Below, piece by piece: positions 46,356 through 53,595 of a stretch of DNA of 64,000 nt. Location of the stretch: contig JAHENB010000004.1 in the NCBI GenBank assembly GCA_024643345.1, forward strand, positions 1 to 64,000, given 5' to 3'. The stretch comes from Maribacter sp. (GTDB lineage Bacteria; Bacteroidota; Bacteroidia; Flavobacteriales; Flavobacteriaceae). The position numbers and the translations under genes are program-made. Below the pieces are notes generated by a model. It was not told the origin of the DNA and ran no database searches. It worked only from the letters and a program-made list of their open reading frames with translations. The number at the start of each line of letters is the position of its first letter. Within the stretch, counting starts at the first letter, position 1.

Positions 46356-47258
46356 TTATAGTTCTTCGACCACCCGTTCGATAGAGGTAAACTTCTTGGC
46401 CGAATCGGGAAGTAGCTTCTTATCGAGATGTTGGGTTTGACGGCCTAGGACCCACAATTTGGAGGTGTTGTTGTTTTCTTGTGAAATTTTATGGAACTCC
46501 GCTATATAAGCTTGAATATTATCCTTTGTGGGCTCCACGGTGAAGTAAGAAACGAAATATAAATTATCATAAAACTTCATGATGTCCGCCAGGTTTTCCA
46601 GTGGGATCGTTTGGCCGAGATATATCGATTTATAGCCCCTTAGCACGATTTCGTAATTAAGATATAGCAGCCCTATTTCATGAATTTCATTTTCTGGCAG
46701 AAAGAGAACGAAGACTTTATCTTTCTTGGTAGGCTCGAGGTGTTGCAGTTTTTCGGTACTGGTTTGAATCTTTTGCTTGATCAATCCGGTGATAAAATGT
46801 TCATGGGCCGGGCTAATGGTATCGGTTTGCCATAGCATTCCCAACTCATTTAATAATGGAATGAACACTTCGGTAAATATTTCACGGAACGACCGTTCGG
46901 CCAGGAGTCCGTTATAGGTATTGATGAACAGGGTCTGGTCAAAATTGATCATTGCCATTTTGAAGGCATTGATGGCGTGGTTTTTTACACTGCTTTTGGT
47001 CACGATTTCCTTGACCAGCACGGGGATGTCTTGCTCTTTTATCCGGGCTATCTTTGATATTTTGTAGCCGTTATTGTACAACATGGTAATGTTGAGCAAC
47101 TTTTGAAGGCTGGCCAGACTATAGTTTCGGATATTGGTTTCGGTTCTTTCTGGAGAGAGCAGGTCGTATCGTTTCTCCCAGATTCTAATGGTGTGCGCTT
47201 TAATGCCTGAGAGATTTTCCAAATCCCGTATACTAAAGGATTTTTTGACATTGTTCAT
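46356..47258 (-). CDS. MerR family regulator with B12-binding domain (CarH/LitR-like)
   Basis: Transcription factor of 300 residues from the ATG at 47258; a longer frame reaching 47357 lacks upstream support. The N-terminal MerR helix-turn-helix (residues 6-75: FSIRDLENLSGIKAHTIRIWEKRYDLL) is followed by a B12-binding four-helix and Rossmann module. The helix motif W-x-D-T-I-S-P-A-H-EHF matches the cap that covers adenosylcobalamin in CarH. The base-off motif is EIHEIG, with the cobalt-coordinating His retained and Glu in place of the usual Asp of DxHxxG. It heads the crt operon on the same strand. By analogy it represses in the dark and releases on light; the sequence shows only the architecture. 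Confidence 0.88.
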   Translation of the reverse strand: MNNVKKSFSIRDLENLSGIKAHTIRIWEKRYDLLSPERTETNIRNYSLASLQKLLNITMLYNNGYKISKIARIKEQDIPVLVKEIVTKSSVKNHAINAFKMAMINFDQTLFINTYNGLLAERSFREIFTEVFIPLLNELGMLWQTDTISPAHEHFITGLIKQKIQTSTEKLQHLEPTKKDKVFVLFLPENEIHEIGLLYLNYEIVLRGYKSIYLGQTIPLENLADIMKFYDNLYFVSYFTVEPTKDNIQAYIAEFHKISQENNNTSKLWVLGRQTQHLDKKLLPDSAKKFTSIERVVEEL

Positions 47259-47270
47259 GTTTGGGATAAT

Positions 47271-47287
47271 TTTGTTAAACAAATTTA
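47271..47287 (-). promoter_or_regulatory. crt operon promoter with overlapping palindrome
   Basis: On the minus strand TAAATTTG (47287-47280) matches the -7 consensus TAnnTTTG. It overlaps a near-perfect inverted repeat TTTGTT-T-AACAAA (47283-47271), which covers the expected transcription start about 15 nt before the MerR start codon. The palindrome is a candidate operator for autorepression. The -33 element is weak. Confidence 0.5.
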
Positions 47288-47599
47288 CAATTTTATCTAA
47301 GCTTGTATCAGAAGGTTGCGTTAATTTTTTAATATTCTTTAAAAAATAGGGTGTCAACAGTAGAACCCTGACCAGATTAATAATTCTTCCAATTAATCGA
47401 TATATTTACAATTGGATAAATAGCGCATTGAAGAAAATGGCCGACCAAACCAATCAAACCAGAACATAGTTCCTTAAAAATATAGGCTAGGGAGCTTCCG
47501 CTCCTGTTTTGCCGTGCAATGACAGTGATTTACAGGATATGGCCATGAACGGCACCCCGTTAAGTTGAAGTTGATATCATAAAAATAATGTTTACCCAT
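47288..47599. other. Gene-free stretch between divergent genes
   Basis: About 310 nt. It holds the upstream part of the crt promoter region, an inverted repeat CCAATT/AATTGG near 47393-47415 around a TATATTTA box, and a short hairpin GGAGC-TTCC-GCTCC (47491-47504). No coding region or RNA gene was recognised. Confidence 0.4.
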
Positions 47600-48319
47600 A
47601 TGAAAAGAACAATCGCAATTTTAAGCGCTATGATGATTTTGGTTTCGTGTAAAGAGCAAAAAAGGCAGGCCACAGAACCAATTGAAGACACCGAAATCGT
47701 ACAACCGATATCCGAAGCTTGGGTTTCCTTAATGGATGCCACGTTATGGAGAGGGTATAATCAGGCTTCGCTTCCTGCAAACTGGGCCTTTAAAGGAAAT
47801 CAACTTGAATGTTTCGGGGAAGGGGGCGATATCGGGGGCGATATCATCACCAAACAAAAATATGATAATTTTGAACTAAGTCTGGAATGGAAAATTAGTG
47901 AAGGGGGCAACAGCGGTATATTTTATCATGTGGTGGAGGATATAAAATATAAAGCGCCCTATGAAACCGGGGCCGAATACCAATTGTTGGATGACATCGG
48001 TTTTCCCAGTCCGATAGAGGATTGGCAAAAGACGGGCGCCAACTATGCCATGCACCTGGCAAATGAAAAGAAGGTATTGAAACCGATAGGGGAATGGAAT
48101 ACGAGCAGGATCATTTTTAACAGGGGTAAGGTGGAGCACTGGCTCAATGGGGCAAAAATTGTGGACTTCGATAAGTTTTCCGATGATTGGAAGGCGAAAC
48201 GCAACAGCGGTAAATGGAACGATTATCCAGACTATGGCATTGCCAATGATGGTTATCTAGGATTGCAGGACCATGGTGCAGGCGTATGGTTCAGGGACAT
48301 TAAGGTAAAACGTCTTTAA
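47600..48319 (+). CDS. DUF1080 (3-keto-disaccharide hydrolase) family lipoprotein
   Basis: A 239-residue lipoprotein. The ATG at 47600 gives a signal with lipobox LVSC (MKRTIAILSAMMILVSC); the ATG at 47588 adds four residues. The mature protein is a concanavalin-like beta-sandwich of the DUF1080 family: SLMDATLWRGYNQASLPANWAF, SLEWKISEGGNSGIFYHV, EYQLLDD and the C-terminal GYLGLQDHGAGVWFRDIKVKRL. Some members act as 3-keto-disaccharide hydrolases or bind sugars; function here is by family only. It is a single-gene unit with its own strong terminator. Confidence 0.9.
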   Translation: MKRTIAILSAMMILVSCKEQKRQATEPIEDTEIVQPISEAWVSLMDATLWRGYNQASLPANWAFKGNQLECFGEGGDIGGDIITKQKYDNFELSLEWKISEGGNSGIFYHVVEDIKYKAPYETGAEYQLLDDIGFPSPIEDWQKTGANYAMHLANEKKVLKPIGEWNTSRIIFNRGKVEHWLNGAKIVDFDKFSDDWKAKRNSGKWNDYPDYGIANDGYLGLQDHGAGVWFRDIKVKRL

Positions 48320-48334
48320 ACCAATTTAAAAAAG

Positions 48335-48367
48335 AAACCGCTATCGTTCATAGGTCGATAGCGGTTT
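48335..48367. terminator. Bidirectional terminator
   Basis: AAACCGCTATCG (48335-48346), 9-nt loop, CGATAGCGGTTT (48356-48367): a perfect 12-bp stem with T tracts on both strands. It ends the DUF1080 gene on the plus strand and the tRNA-Leu transcript on the minus strand. Confidence 0.88.
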
Positions 48368-48372
48368 TTGTG

Positions 48373-48457
48373 TGCCCACGACTGGATTCGAACCAGCACG
48401 TCCTTGCGAACACCACCCCCTCAAGATGGCATGTCTACCAATTTCACCACGTGGGCA
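48373..48457 (-). tRNA. tRNA-Leu(GAG)
   Basis: An 85-nt class II tRNA. The acceptor stem is TGCCCAC/GTGGGCA. The D arm includes TGGTGAAATTGGTAGACA, the anticodon loop CTTGAGG carries anticodon GAG, and a long variable arm follows as expected for leucine. The T arm GCTGG-TTCGAAT-CCAGT is canonical. CCA is not encoded. It is a single tRNA with the shared terminator 5 nt behind it. Confidence 0.95.
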
Positions 48458-48563
48458 TCGCTATTGGAGACGGCAAATATAGTATGCTTTTTGTTAACCA
48501 TAAAGCCCAATCGTCAATAATTGATGGGACTTGTACATGTTAAGATCATGGTATAGACCATCC

Positions 48564-49466
48564 CTAATGAACCATTCGATTTTCTTCCTTTAACTTGGGT
48601 TTCGATACGCCGCCCATACCTAGTTCGGGAATGACCAATAACGGAATTTGGGTATGGAAAACCAGTCGTTTTACGATCGGTTCCCGGGTTAGTTGTTCCA
48701 TGTAACTGTGTTGATAGTTCAACATGGCAAGGAGATGGATGTCCATTTCCTCGGCGAAGGTTTCTAGGGTCTTGGAGACCGAATTCAATTCTGAGACCGT
48801 ATGTACATAATGTTCAACCCCCTTTAAGTATTTTCTGAGCATATTTAAATTGAATTGTTGGAGCTCGGTCAATGCCTTTATTTCATATTGTACGTGAACA
48901 ATGCGGACGACCGCATCAAAAGTCTTTGACAAATCGATCAAAGGCTGTAATTCCGAGGTGGTGTAGAACCGGTTAAAATCGGTTGCAAAAGCGATTTCAG
49001 AGGGCTTTTTAAAATGGAATTGGTTTGGGACGGCCAAAACCGGGCAGTTTTTGACCGACCTGATCATGCGAACCGTATTGCTGCCCATAAATACTTCGGC
49101 CAATCCCGATGTACCTTTGGTTCCGGTTACGATCAAATCGATGCCTTCCGTTTCAACAACCTCCTTGATCTCGTCAATGAGCAAGTTGAATGATGAAATG
49201 GTCTTAAAGCCGTAATTGGCAACGCCATAGGATTTCTTTATTCTTGTTATGATGCGTTTGAGTCCGTTTTCCGAATAGGCACGCGCACCATCATCATTGA
49301 TATCCGTGTACAAGTTCGACGCCATAAACCTGTTATTGGCAATGGCGGGGGTATAGGTATTGAGCAAATGAAAAGTGCAATCTTCCCTTTTAAAGAGTTC
49401 CAGGGCATATTTTGTAGCATTCCAGGAATTTTCCGAAAAGTCGGTAGGTATTAAAATATTCTTCAT
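48564..49466 (-). CDS. Universal stress protein, two-domain
   Basis: Cytoplasmic UspA-type protein of 300 residues from the ATG at 49466. Two tandem Usp domains (about residues 1-140 and 150-285). The first carries the nucleotide-binding pattern IVTGTKGTSGLAEVFMGSNTVRMI (GxxG-x9-G-S/T); the second is degenerate at that place. Upstream is a TAATTTTA box (49489-49496), and exactly 22 nt above it the palindrome CTGAC-TTAT-GTCAT (49519-49532). This is the same arrangement as at fnr, ccoI and ccoS, so the gene is probably in the oxygen-responsive regulon of the adjacent Fnr-like protein. Confidence 0.92.
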   Translation of the reverse strand: MKNILIPTDFSENSWNATKYALELFKREDCTFHLLNTYTPAIANNRFMASNLYTDINDDGARAYSENGLKRIITRIKKSYGVANYGFKTISSFNLLIDEIKEVVETEGIDLIVTGTKGTSGLAEVFMGSNTVRMIRSVKNCPVLAVPNQFHFKKPSEIAFATDFNRFYTTSELQPLIDLSKTFDAVVRIVHVQYEIKALTELQQFNLNMLRKYLKGVEHYVHTVSELNSVSKTLETFAEEMDIHLLAMLNYQHSYMEQLTREPIVKRLVFHTQIPLLVIPELGMGGVSKPKLKEENRMVH

Positions 49467-49488
49467 GGGTACCAATCTATGTCTGGGG

Positions 49489-49532
49489 TAAAATTAGCTT
49501 GGCGGCCATGGGCAAACTATGACATAAGTCAG
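49489..49532 (-). promoter_or_regulatory. usp promoter with Fnr-type palindrome
   Basis: On the minus strand CTGAC-TTAT-GTCAT (49532-49519), then 22 nt, then TAATTTTA (49496-49489). The palindrome centre lies about 42 bp above the expected start point, the class II position for Crp/Fnr activators. It overlaps the fnr stop codon. Confidence 0.65.
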
Positions 49533-50224
49533 GTTTGGAAACCTTCGATCAGGTCTAAAAGTTTTCTTTCGTTGACCACCCCGATTTTTTTGCCCGAGGT
49601 CTTCAACCAACCTTTTTTCTTGAATTCAGAAATAATGCGAATACAGGATTCTGTAGCGGTACCCACTACATTGGCGATATCTTCCCGTGATAGTGTAAGT
49701 ATCAAAAAGCCGTCATTATCCTCGCCAAAATTCTGCTTTAAATATAGAAACGCCTCTGCCACTCTTTGTTTCACGGTTTTTTGCGACATGTTCACGATGA
49801 CATCATCGGCCTGTTTCAAATCGTGGGCCATATGTCTCAATACTTCCACGGTAAAATTGGGATTTGTGTTCAGGGTATTAACGATACTTTCTTTAGGTAT
49901 GAAGCAAACCTGCATATCGCTTACCGCGACCGCACTTAAGTTCGTCGTTTCTTCGGCAATTACCGAACGCTGGCCCATCACTTCTCCCTTACTGACCAAT
50001 TTAACGATCTGATCCTTGCCGTTCGAACTCAATTTTGAAAGCTTCGAAACCCCGTCGCGTACACAGAATACCCCATCCAGTTTATCGCCCTCCCCAAATA
50101 GTGCCTCCCCCTTTTTTATGGTTTTGGTGATCTTGGAATCGGATACCGCTTTTAGTTCTTCCTTATTCATGGCTCTTAAAGCATTGAACTGTCGTACGAT
50201 ACAATTTTCACATCTACTTTCCAT
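49529..50224 (-). CDS. Crp/Fnr family transcriptional regulator, Fnr-like
   Basis: Oxygen-type Crp/Fnr regulator, 231 residues from the ATG at 50224. That start is preferred because the -7 box at 50250-50257 would leave no leader for the ATG at 50242. Four cysteines could hold an iron-sulfur cluster: two in ESRCENC at the N-terminus, one in GVFCVRDG and one in MQVCFIP. The cNMP-like beta-roll (about residues 25-120), the dimer helix and the winged HTH (LSREDIANVVGTATESCIRIISEFKKKG) are complete. It diverges from the cbb3 maturation gene ccoI with one shared palindrome, so autoregulation and control of the cco locus are likely. A cluster-type sensor is an inference from cysteine placement. Confidence 0.9.
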   Translation of the reverse strand: MESRCENCIVRQFNALRAMNKEELKAVSDSKITKTIKKGEALFGEGDKLDGVFCVRDGVSKLSKLSSNGKDQIVKLVSKGEVMGQRSVIAEETTNLSAVAVSDMQVCFIPKESIVNTLNTNPNFTVEVLRHMAHDLKQADDVIVNMSQKTVKQRVAEAFLYLKQNFGEDNDGFLILTLSREDIANVVGTATESCIRIISEFKKKGWLKTSGKKIGVVNERKLLDLIEGFQT

Positions 50225-50249
50225 AAATCCGGAGATTAGCATTTTGGGA

Positions 50250-50323
50250 TAAAATTAATAGCCTACAATATAAGAAAACCTGACAAATATCATGTTTTAG
50301 GGATTAGGTCATTTACATCTTTG
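50250..50323. promoter_or_regulatory. Divergent fnr-ccoI promoters sharing one Fnr-type palindrome
   Basis: The palindrome CTGAC-AAAT-ATCAT (50280-50293) lies exactly 22 nt from CATCTTTG on the plus strand (50316-50323, for ccoI) and exactly 22 nt from TAATTTTA on the minus strand (50257-50250, for fnr). A single bound dimer would sit at about -42 relative to both start points. Confidence 0.65.
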
Positions 50324-50352
50324 TTGGCGGTATGAAGTAAATGTGATTCAAT

Positions 50353-52743
50353 ATGAACAGCTGTTATCATTGTGGTGACGATTGTGGCAATATGCCCTTT
50401 ATCTTTGATGATAAGGATTTTTGCTGTAGGGGCTGTCAGACCGTATACGAGATATTTGCTTCCCACGATCTTAGCGAATATTATTCCATTCAACAAGCTG
50501 CGGGGGCCTCTCCCAAGCCGGTAGAGGGGAAGTACGATTTTCTCGACAACCCTGCCATTAGCGAAAAACTTAGCGAATTTAGAGACACGGGACTTCAGAT
50601 CGTAAACCTTTACATTCCGCACATCCATTGCAGTTCTTGTATTTGGATATTGGAGAATCTCCATCAATTGAATACCGCGGTCAAAAGTTCGGTAGTCGAT
50701 TTTCCCAGGAAATCGGTTAGGATTTCTTTTAACCCCGATGTTATTTCTTTAAAGGAATTGGTGGTCTTGATGTCTAACATCGGTTACGAACCGTATATTT
50801 CTTTGGATGATTATGGGAAAAGGAAGAAATCGGTAGACCGCAGTCTTATCTACAAGTTGGGCGTGGCGGGTTTTGCCTTTGGCAACATCATGTTCCTTTC
50901 CTTTCCGGAGTATTTTGATCTTGCGTCCAGTAAGGAGAGTGGTGGTGAGTTTTGGCTTAACCAGTACCAAAGCTTGTTTCGTTGGCTGATGTTTGCCTTT
51001 TCGCTCCCCGTGGTCTTTTATGCCGGGAGCGATTACTTTGTTTCTGCATTCAAGGGACTTCGTTCTAAAATATTGAGCATCGATGTGCCCATTGCTTTGG
51101 GAGTTATGGTCTTGTTTCTGCGCAGCACCTTTGATATTCTCTTCAACTTGGGTTCCGGGTTCTTTGACAGTCTTACCGGACTGGTTTTCTTTTTATTGTT
51201 GGGCAGATTTTTCCAGCAAAAAACCTATTCCTACTTGTCTTTTGAACGCGACTACAAATCATACTTTCCGATCGCGGTCACCAAGATCGGTAGAAATGAT
51301 GTTGAAGAAACCATTCCCGTGCACGACATAAAAAAAGGGGACACCCTGTTGATAAGAAATGGCGAGCTGATTCCCGTCGATGGCATTATCGTCCGGGGCA
51401 AAACAAAAATCGATTACAGTTTTGTTACCGGGGAGTCCGATCCAGTTGAAAGGGAATCGGGAGACAAGGTTTATGCCGGTGGAAAACAATTGAGCGGGGC
51501 CCTTGAGATAGAAACGTTGAAAACGGTCTCTCAGAGTTACCTGACCCAGCTTTGGGGCAATTCAATCTTTTCGGACGACAAGGCCAGTAAATTCCAAACC
51601 TTGACCGATAGTATTGGAAAACGTTTTACCATCGCTGTTTTGACCATCGCCTTTGTAGCAGCTGCTTTTTGGCTGCTTTTTGATCCCAGTAAAGCACTGA
51701 ATGTGTTCACGGCGGTTTTGATTATTGCATGCCCTTGCGCCATTGCGTTGGCAGCGCCCTTCACCTTGGGGAACATGTTGCGCATTTTTGGAAGGAAAAA
51801 GTTTTATTTGAAAGATACCAAGACCATCGAGCGCCTTGCCTCGATCAACACGGCGATATTCGATAAAACCGGCACGATCACCACTGCGCAGAAAAACGCT
51901 GCTTCGTTCGAAGGGATGACGCTTTCCCCTCTAGAGGAATCCCTGTTAAAAAATACGCTTCGTGCTTCCAACCATCCCTTGAGCAGGGCACTTTACGCCA
52001 TGTTGGCGGAGCATAATATTATGACTCTAGACGACTATCAGGAACATCTGGGCAAGGGCATGGAAGGTAGCAAAGGCGAAAGTCGGATAAAGGTGGGGTC
52101 TGCAGAATTTGTGGGAAACCCCTACGCCTCGGATATCCTGAATACCGCGGTGCACGTGAGCAGCAATGACATTTATATGGGTCGCTATGTTTTCCAAAAT
52201 TGTTATAGACAAGGTACCGCCGAACTGTTCAGTACCATGGCCGAGACCATGGATTTGGCCATTTTATCGGGCGACAATGAAGGCGAAAGAACCCAATTGG
52301 AACAATTGCTGCCCAAATTAACCCCAATGTACTTCAACCAACAACCGGCCGAAAAACTCGAATTCATAAAATCGCTTCAGGAAAACGGCAAGCGGGTTAT
52401 GATGGTCGGCGACGGACTGAACGACGCCGGCGCCTTGGCACAGAGCGATGTAGGGATTGCCATATCGGAAAATGTGAACGTATTTTCACCAGCTTGTGAT
52501 GGGATACTCGAGGCGTCAAAATTCAAAAATTTATATCAATATGTCATGGCCTCAAAAAGGGCAATGAAAATCATTAAGATGAGTTTTGTATTGTCGCTAC
52601 TATATAATATAGTGGGCCTGGGCTTTGCCCTGACCGGGCAGTTGCAGCCGGTGGTTGCTGCAATTCTGATGCCCCTGAGTTCTATAAGTATTGTTGTTTT
52701 TACAACTGTGATGACCAACCTCATCGGTCAAAAATTGGAATGA
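50353..52743 (+). CDS. ccoI: Copper-translocating P-type ATPase CcoI
   Basis: Inner-membrane P1B-type ATPase exporting Cu(I) for CuB of cbb3 oxidase, 796 residues. A cysteine-rich N-terminal segment (CYHCGDDC...CCRGCQTVYEIF) is followed by a heavy-metal domain with HIHCSSCIWILE (near residue 95). About eight transmembrane helices follow, with the CPC transport motif in IIACPCAIALAAP (near 455), the phosphorylation site DKTGTIT (near 505) and the hinge GDGLNDAGAL (near 685). This CcoI-type layout and its position before ccoS/ccoNO define the role. It is driven by an Fnr-type promoter shared with the divergent regulator gene. Confidence 0.95.
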   Translation: MNSCYHCGDDCGNMPFIFDDKDFCCRGCQTVYEIFASHDLSEYYSIQQAAGASPKPVEGKYDFLDNPAISEKLSEFRDTGLQIVNLYIPHIHCSSCIWILENLHQLNTAVKSSVVDFPRKSVRISFNPDVISLKELVVLMSNIGYEPYISLDDYGKRKKSVDRSLIYKLGVAGFAFGNIMFLSFPEYFDLASSKESGGEFWLNQYQSLFRWLMFAFSLPVVFYAGSDYFVSAFKGLRSKILSIDVPIALGVMVLFLRSTFDILFNLGSGFFDSLTGLVFFLLLGRFFQQKTYSYLSFERDYKSYFPIAVTKIGRNDVEETIPVHDIKKGDTLLIRNGELIPVDGIIVRGKTKIDYSFVTGESDPVERESGDKVYAGGKQLSGALEIETLKTVSQSYLTQLWGNSIFSDDKASKFQTLTDSIGKRFTIAVLTIAFVAAAFWLLFDPSKALNVFTAVLIIACPCAIALAAPFTLGNMLRIFGRKKFYLKDTKTIERLASINTAIFDKTGTITTAQKNAASFEGMTLSPLEESLLKNTLRASNHPLSRALYAMLAEHNIMTLDDYQEHLGKGMEGSKGESRIKVGSAEFVGNPYASDILNTAVHVSSNDIYMGRYVFQNCYRQGTAELFSTMAETMDLAILSGDNEGERTQLEQLLPKLTPMYFNQQPAEKLEFIKSLQENGKRVMMVGDGLNDAGALAQSDVGIAISENVNVFSPACDGILEASKFKNLYQYVMASKRAMKIIKMSFVLSLLYNIVGLGFALTGQLQPVVAAILMPLSSISIVVFTTVMTNLIGQKLE

Positions 52744-52764
52744 GGAAACCTAAAATATTATAAG

Positions 52765-53247
52765 ATGAACCAACTAAACAAAATAGGCCAAGCTGTTTTA
52801 CACAGATGCAGACAAAATACATTTTTGGCCCTATCCATAGGTGTGGTATACCTTTGGTTTGGTGCCTTGAAGTTTTTTCCCCATTTGAGTCCGGCCGAAG
52901 GCCTAGCCATAAACACCATTCATTTATTGACATTTGGTACCGTTCCTTCAAACATTGCCATACTTCTCTTGGCCATTTTAGAGGTGGTCATCGGTTTTTG
53001 TTTCATCATGAACATTTTCAGAAGGGAAAGTATCATTTTGGCCTTGTTTCACATGGCATGTACCTTCACGCCGCTTTTTTTCTTCGCCGATGAATCTTTT
53101 GTAACTGGGCCATTGGTACCCACACTTTTGGGACAGTACATCGGAAAAAACCTTATAATTGTTGCGGCACTATTATCACTGTTGAAAAAAGCGGAGAAAA
53201 CGGGGTTAAGGTCCAATAATGAAATGGCCGACCTAGTAAATAAATAA
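52765..53247 (+). CDS. DoxX/YkgB-like membrane protein
   Basis: Inner-membrane protein of 160 residues with four hydrophobic helices: FLALSIGVVYLWFGALKFFP, SNIAILLLAILEVVIGFCFIM, SIILALFHMACTFTPLFFF and LIIVAALLSLL. The pattern resembles the DoxX and YkgB/RclC (DUF417) group, small membrane proteins linked to oxidative or quinone chemistry. It lies 21 nt behind ccoI and before the ccoS promoter, so it is transcribed with ccoI. A role in oxidase assembly or redox stress is a guess from position; no catalytic residues are identified. Confidence 0.75.
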   Translation: MNQLNKIGQAVLHRCRQNTFLALSIGVVYLWFGALKFFPHLSPAEGLAINTIHLLTFGTVPSNIAILLLAILEVVIGFCFIMNIFRRESIILALFHMACTFTPLFFFADESFVTGPLVPTLLGQYIGKNLIIVAALLSLLKKAEKTGLRSNNEMADLVNK

Positions 53248-53321
53248 TAAAGAAAACGATACTTGATTTGGGATGAAGGAAATGCATCACGCCTTTAAAA
53301 AAATCAGGTCAAAGATAAAAT

Positions 53322-53365
53322 ATGACCGTTGTCATTTTTTAACAATATCCATGGGTATAGTTTTA
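53322..53365 (+). promoter_or_regulatory. ccoS-ccoNO promoter with Fnr-type palindrome
   Basis: A perfect palindrome ATGAC-CGTT-GTCAT (53322-53335), 22-nt spacer, then TAGTTTTA (53358-53365), a -7-like box (TAnnTTTA). The expected start is about 15 nt before the ccoS ATG. Confidence 0.65.
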
Positions 53366-53385
53366 CGGTTGAATTCAGGTAAGGT

Positions 53386-53571
53386 ATGAGTGTCATCTAT
53401 GTGTTGTTGACCATCAGCATCGTTGTTGCGGTCATTTTTTTTATGGCGTTTATTGTAGCGGTCAAGAGCGGTCAGTACGATGATTCGTATACGCCATCTG
53501 TGCGGATGCTATTCGAGGATGAACTGGTAAAGAAAAAAAATCTGGATAAAGAAATACCTGAAGAAAAATAA
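53386..53571 (+). CDS. ccoS: cbb3-type cytochrome oxidase assembly protein CcoS
   Basis: A 61-residue single-pass membrane protein needed for cofactor insertion into cbb3 oxidase. The N-terminal helix MSVIYVLLTISIVVAVIFFMAFIVAV is followed by the family's short SGQYDDSYTPSVRMLFEDE segment. Length and layout are typical. It is the first gene behind an Fnr-type promoter and 24 nt upstream of ccoNO. Confidence 0.93.
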   Translation: MSVIYVLLTISIVVAVIFFMAFIVAVKSGQYDDSYTPSVRMLFEDELVKKKNLDKEIPEEK

Positions 53572-53595
53572 AACCAACTAAATAAGCAATACATT

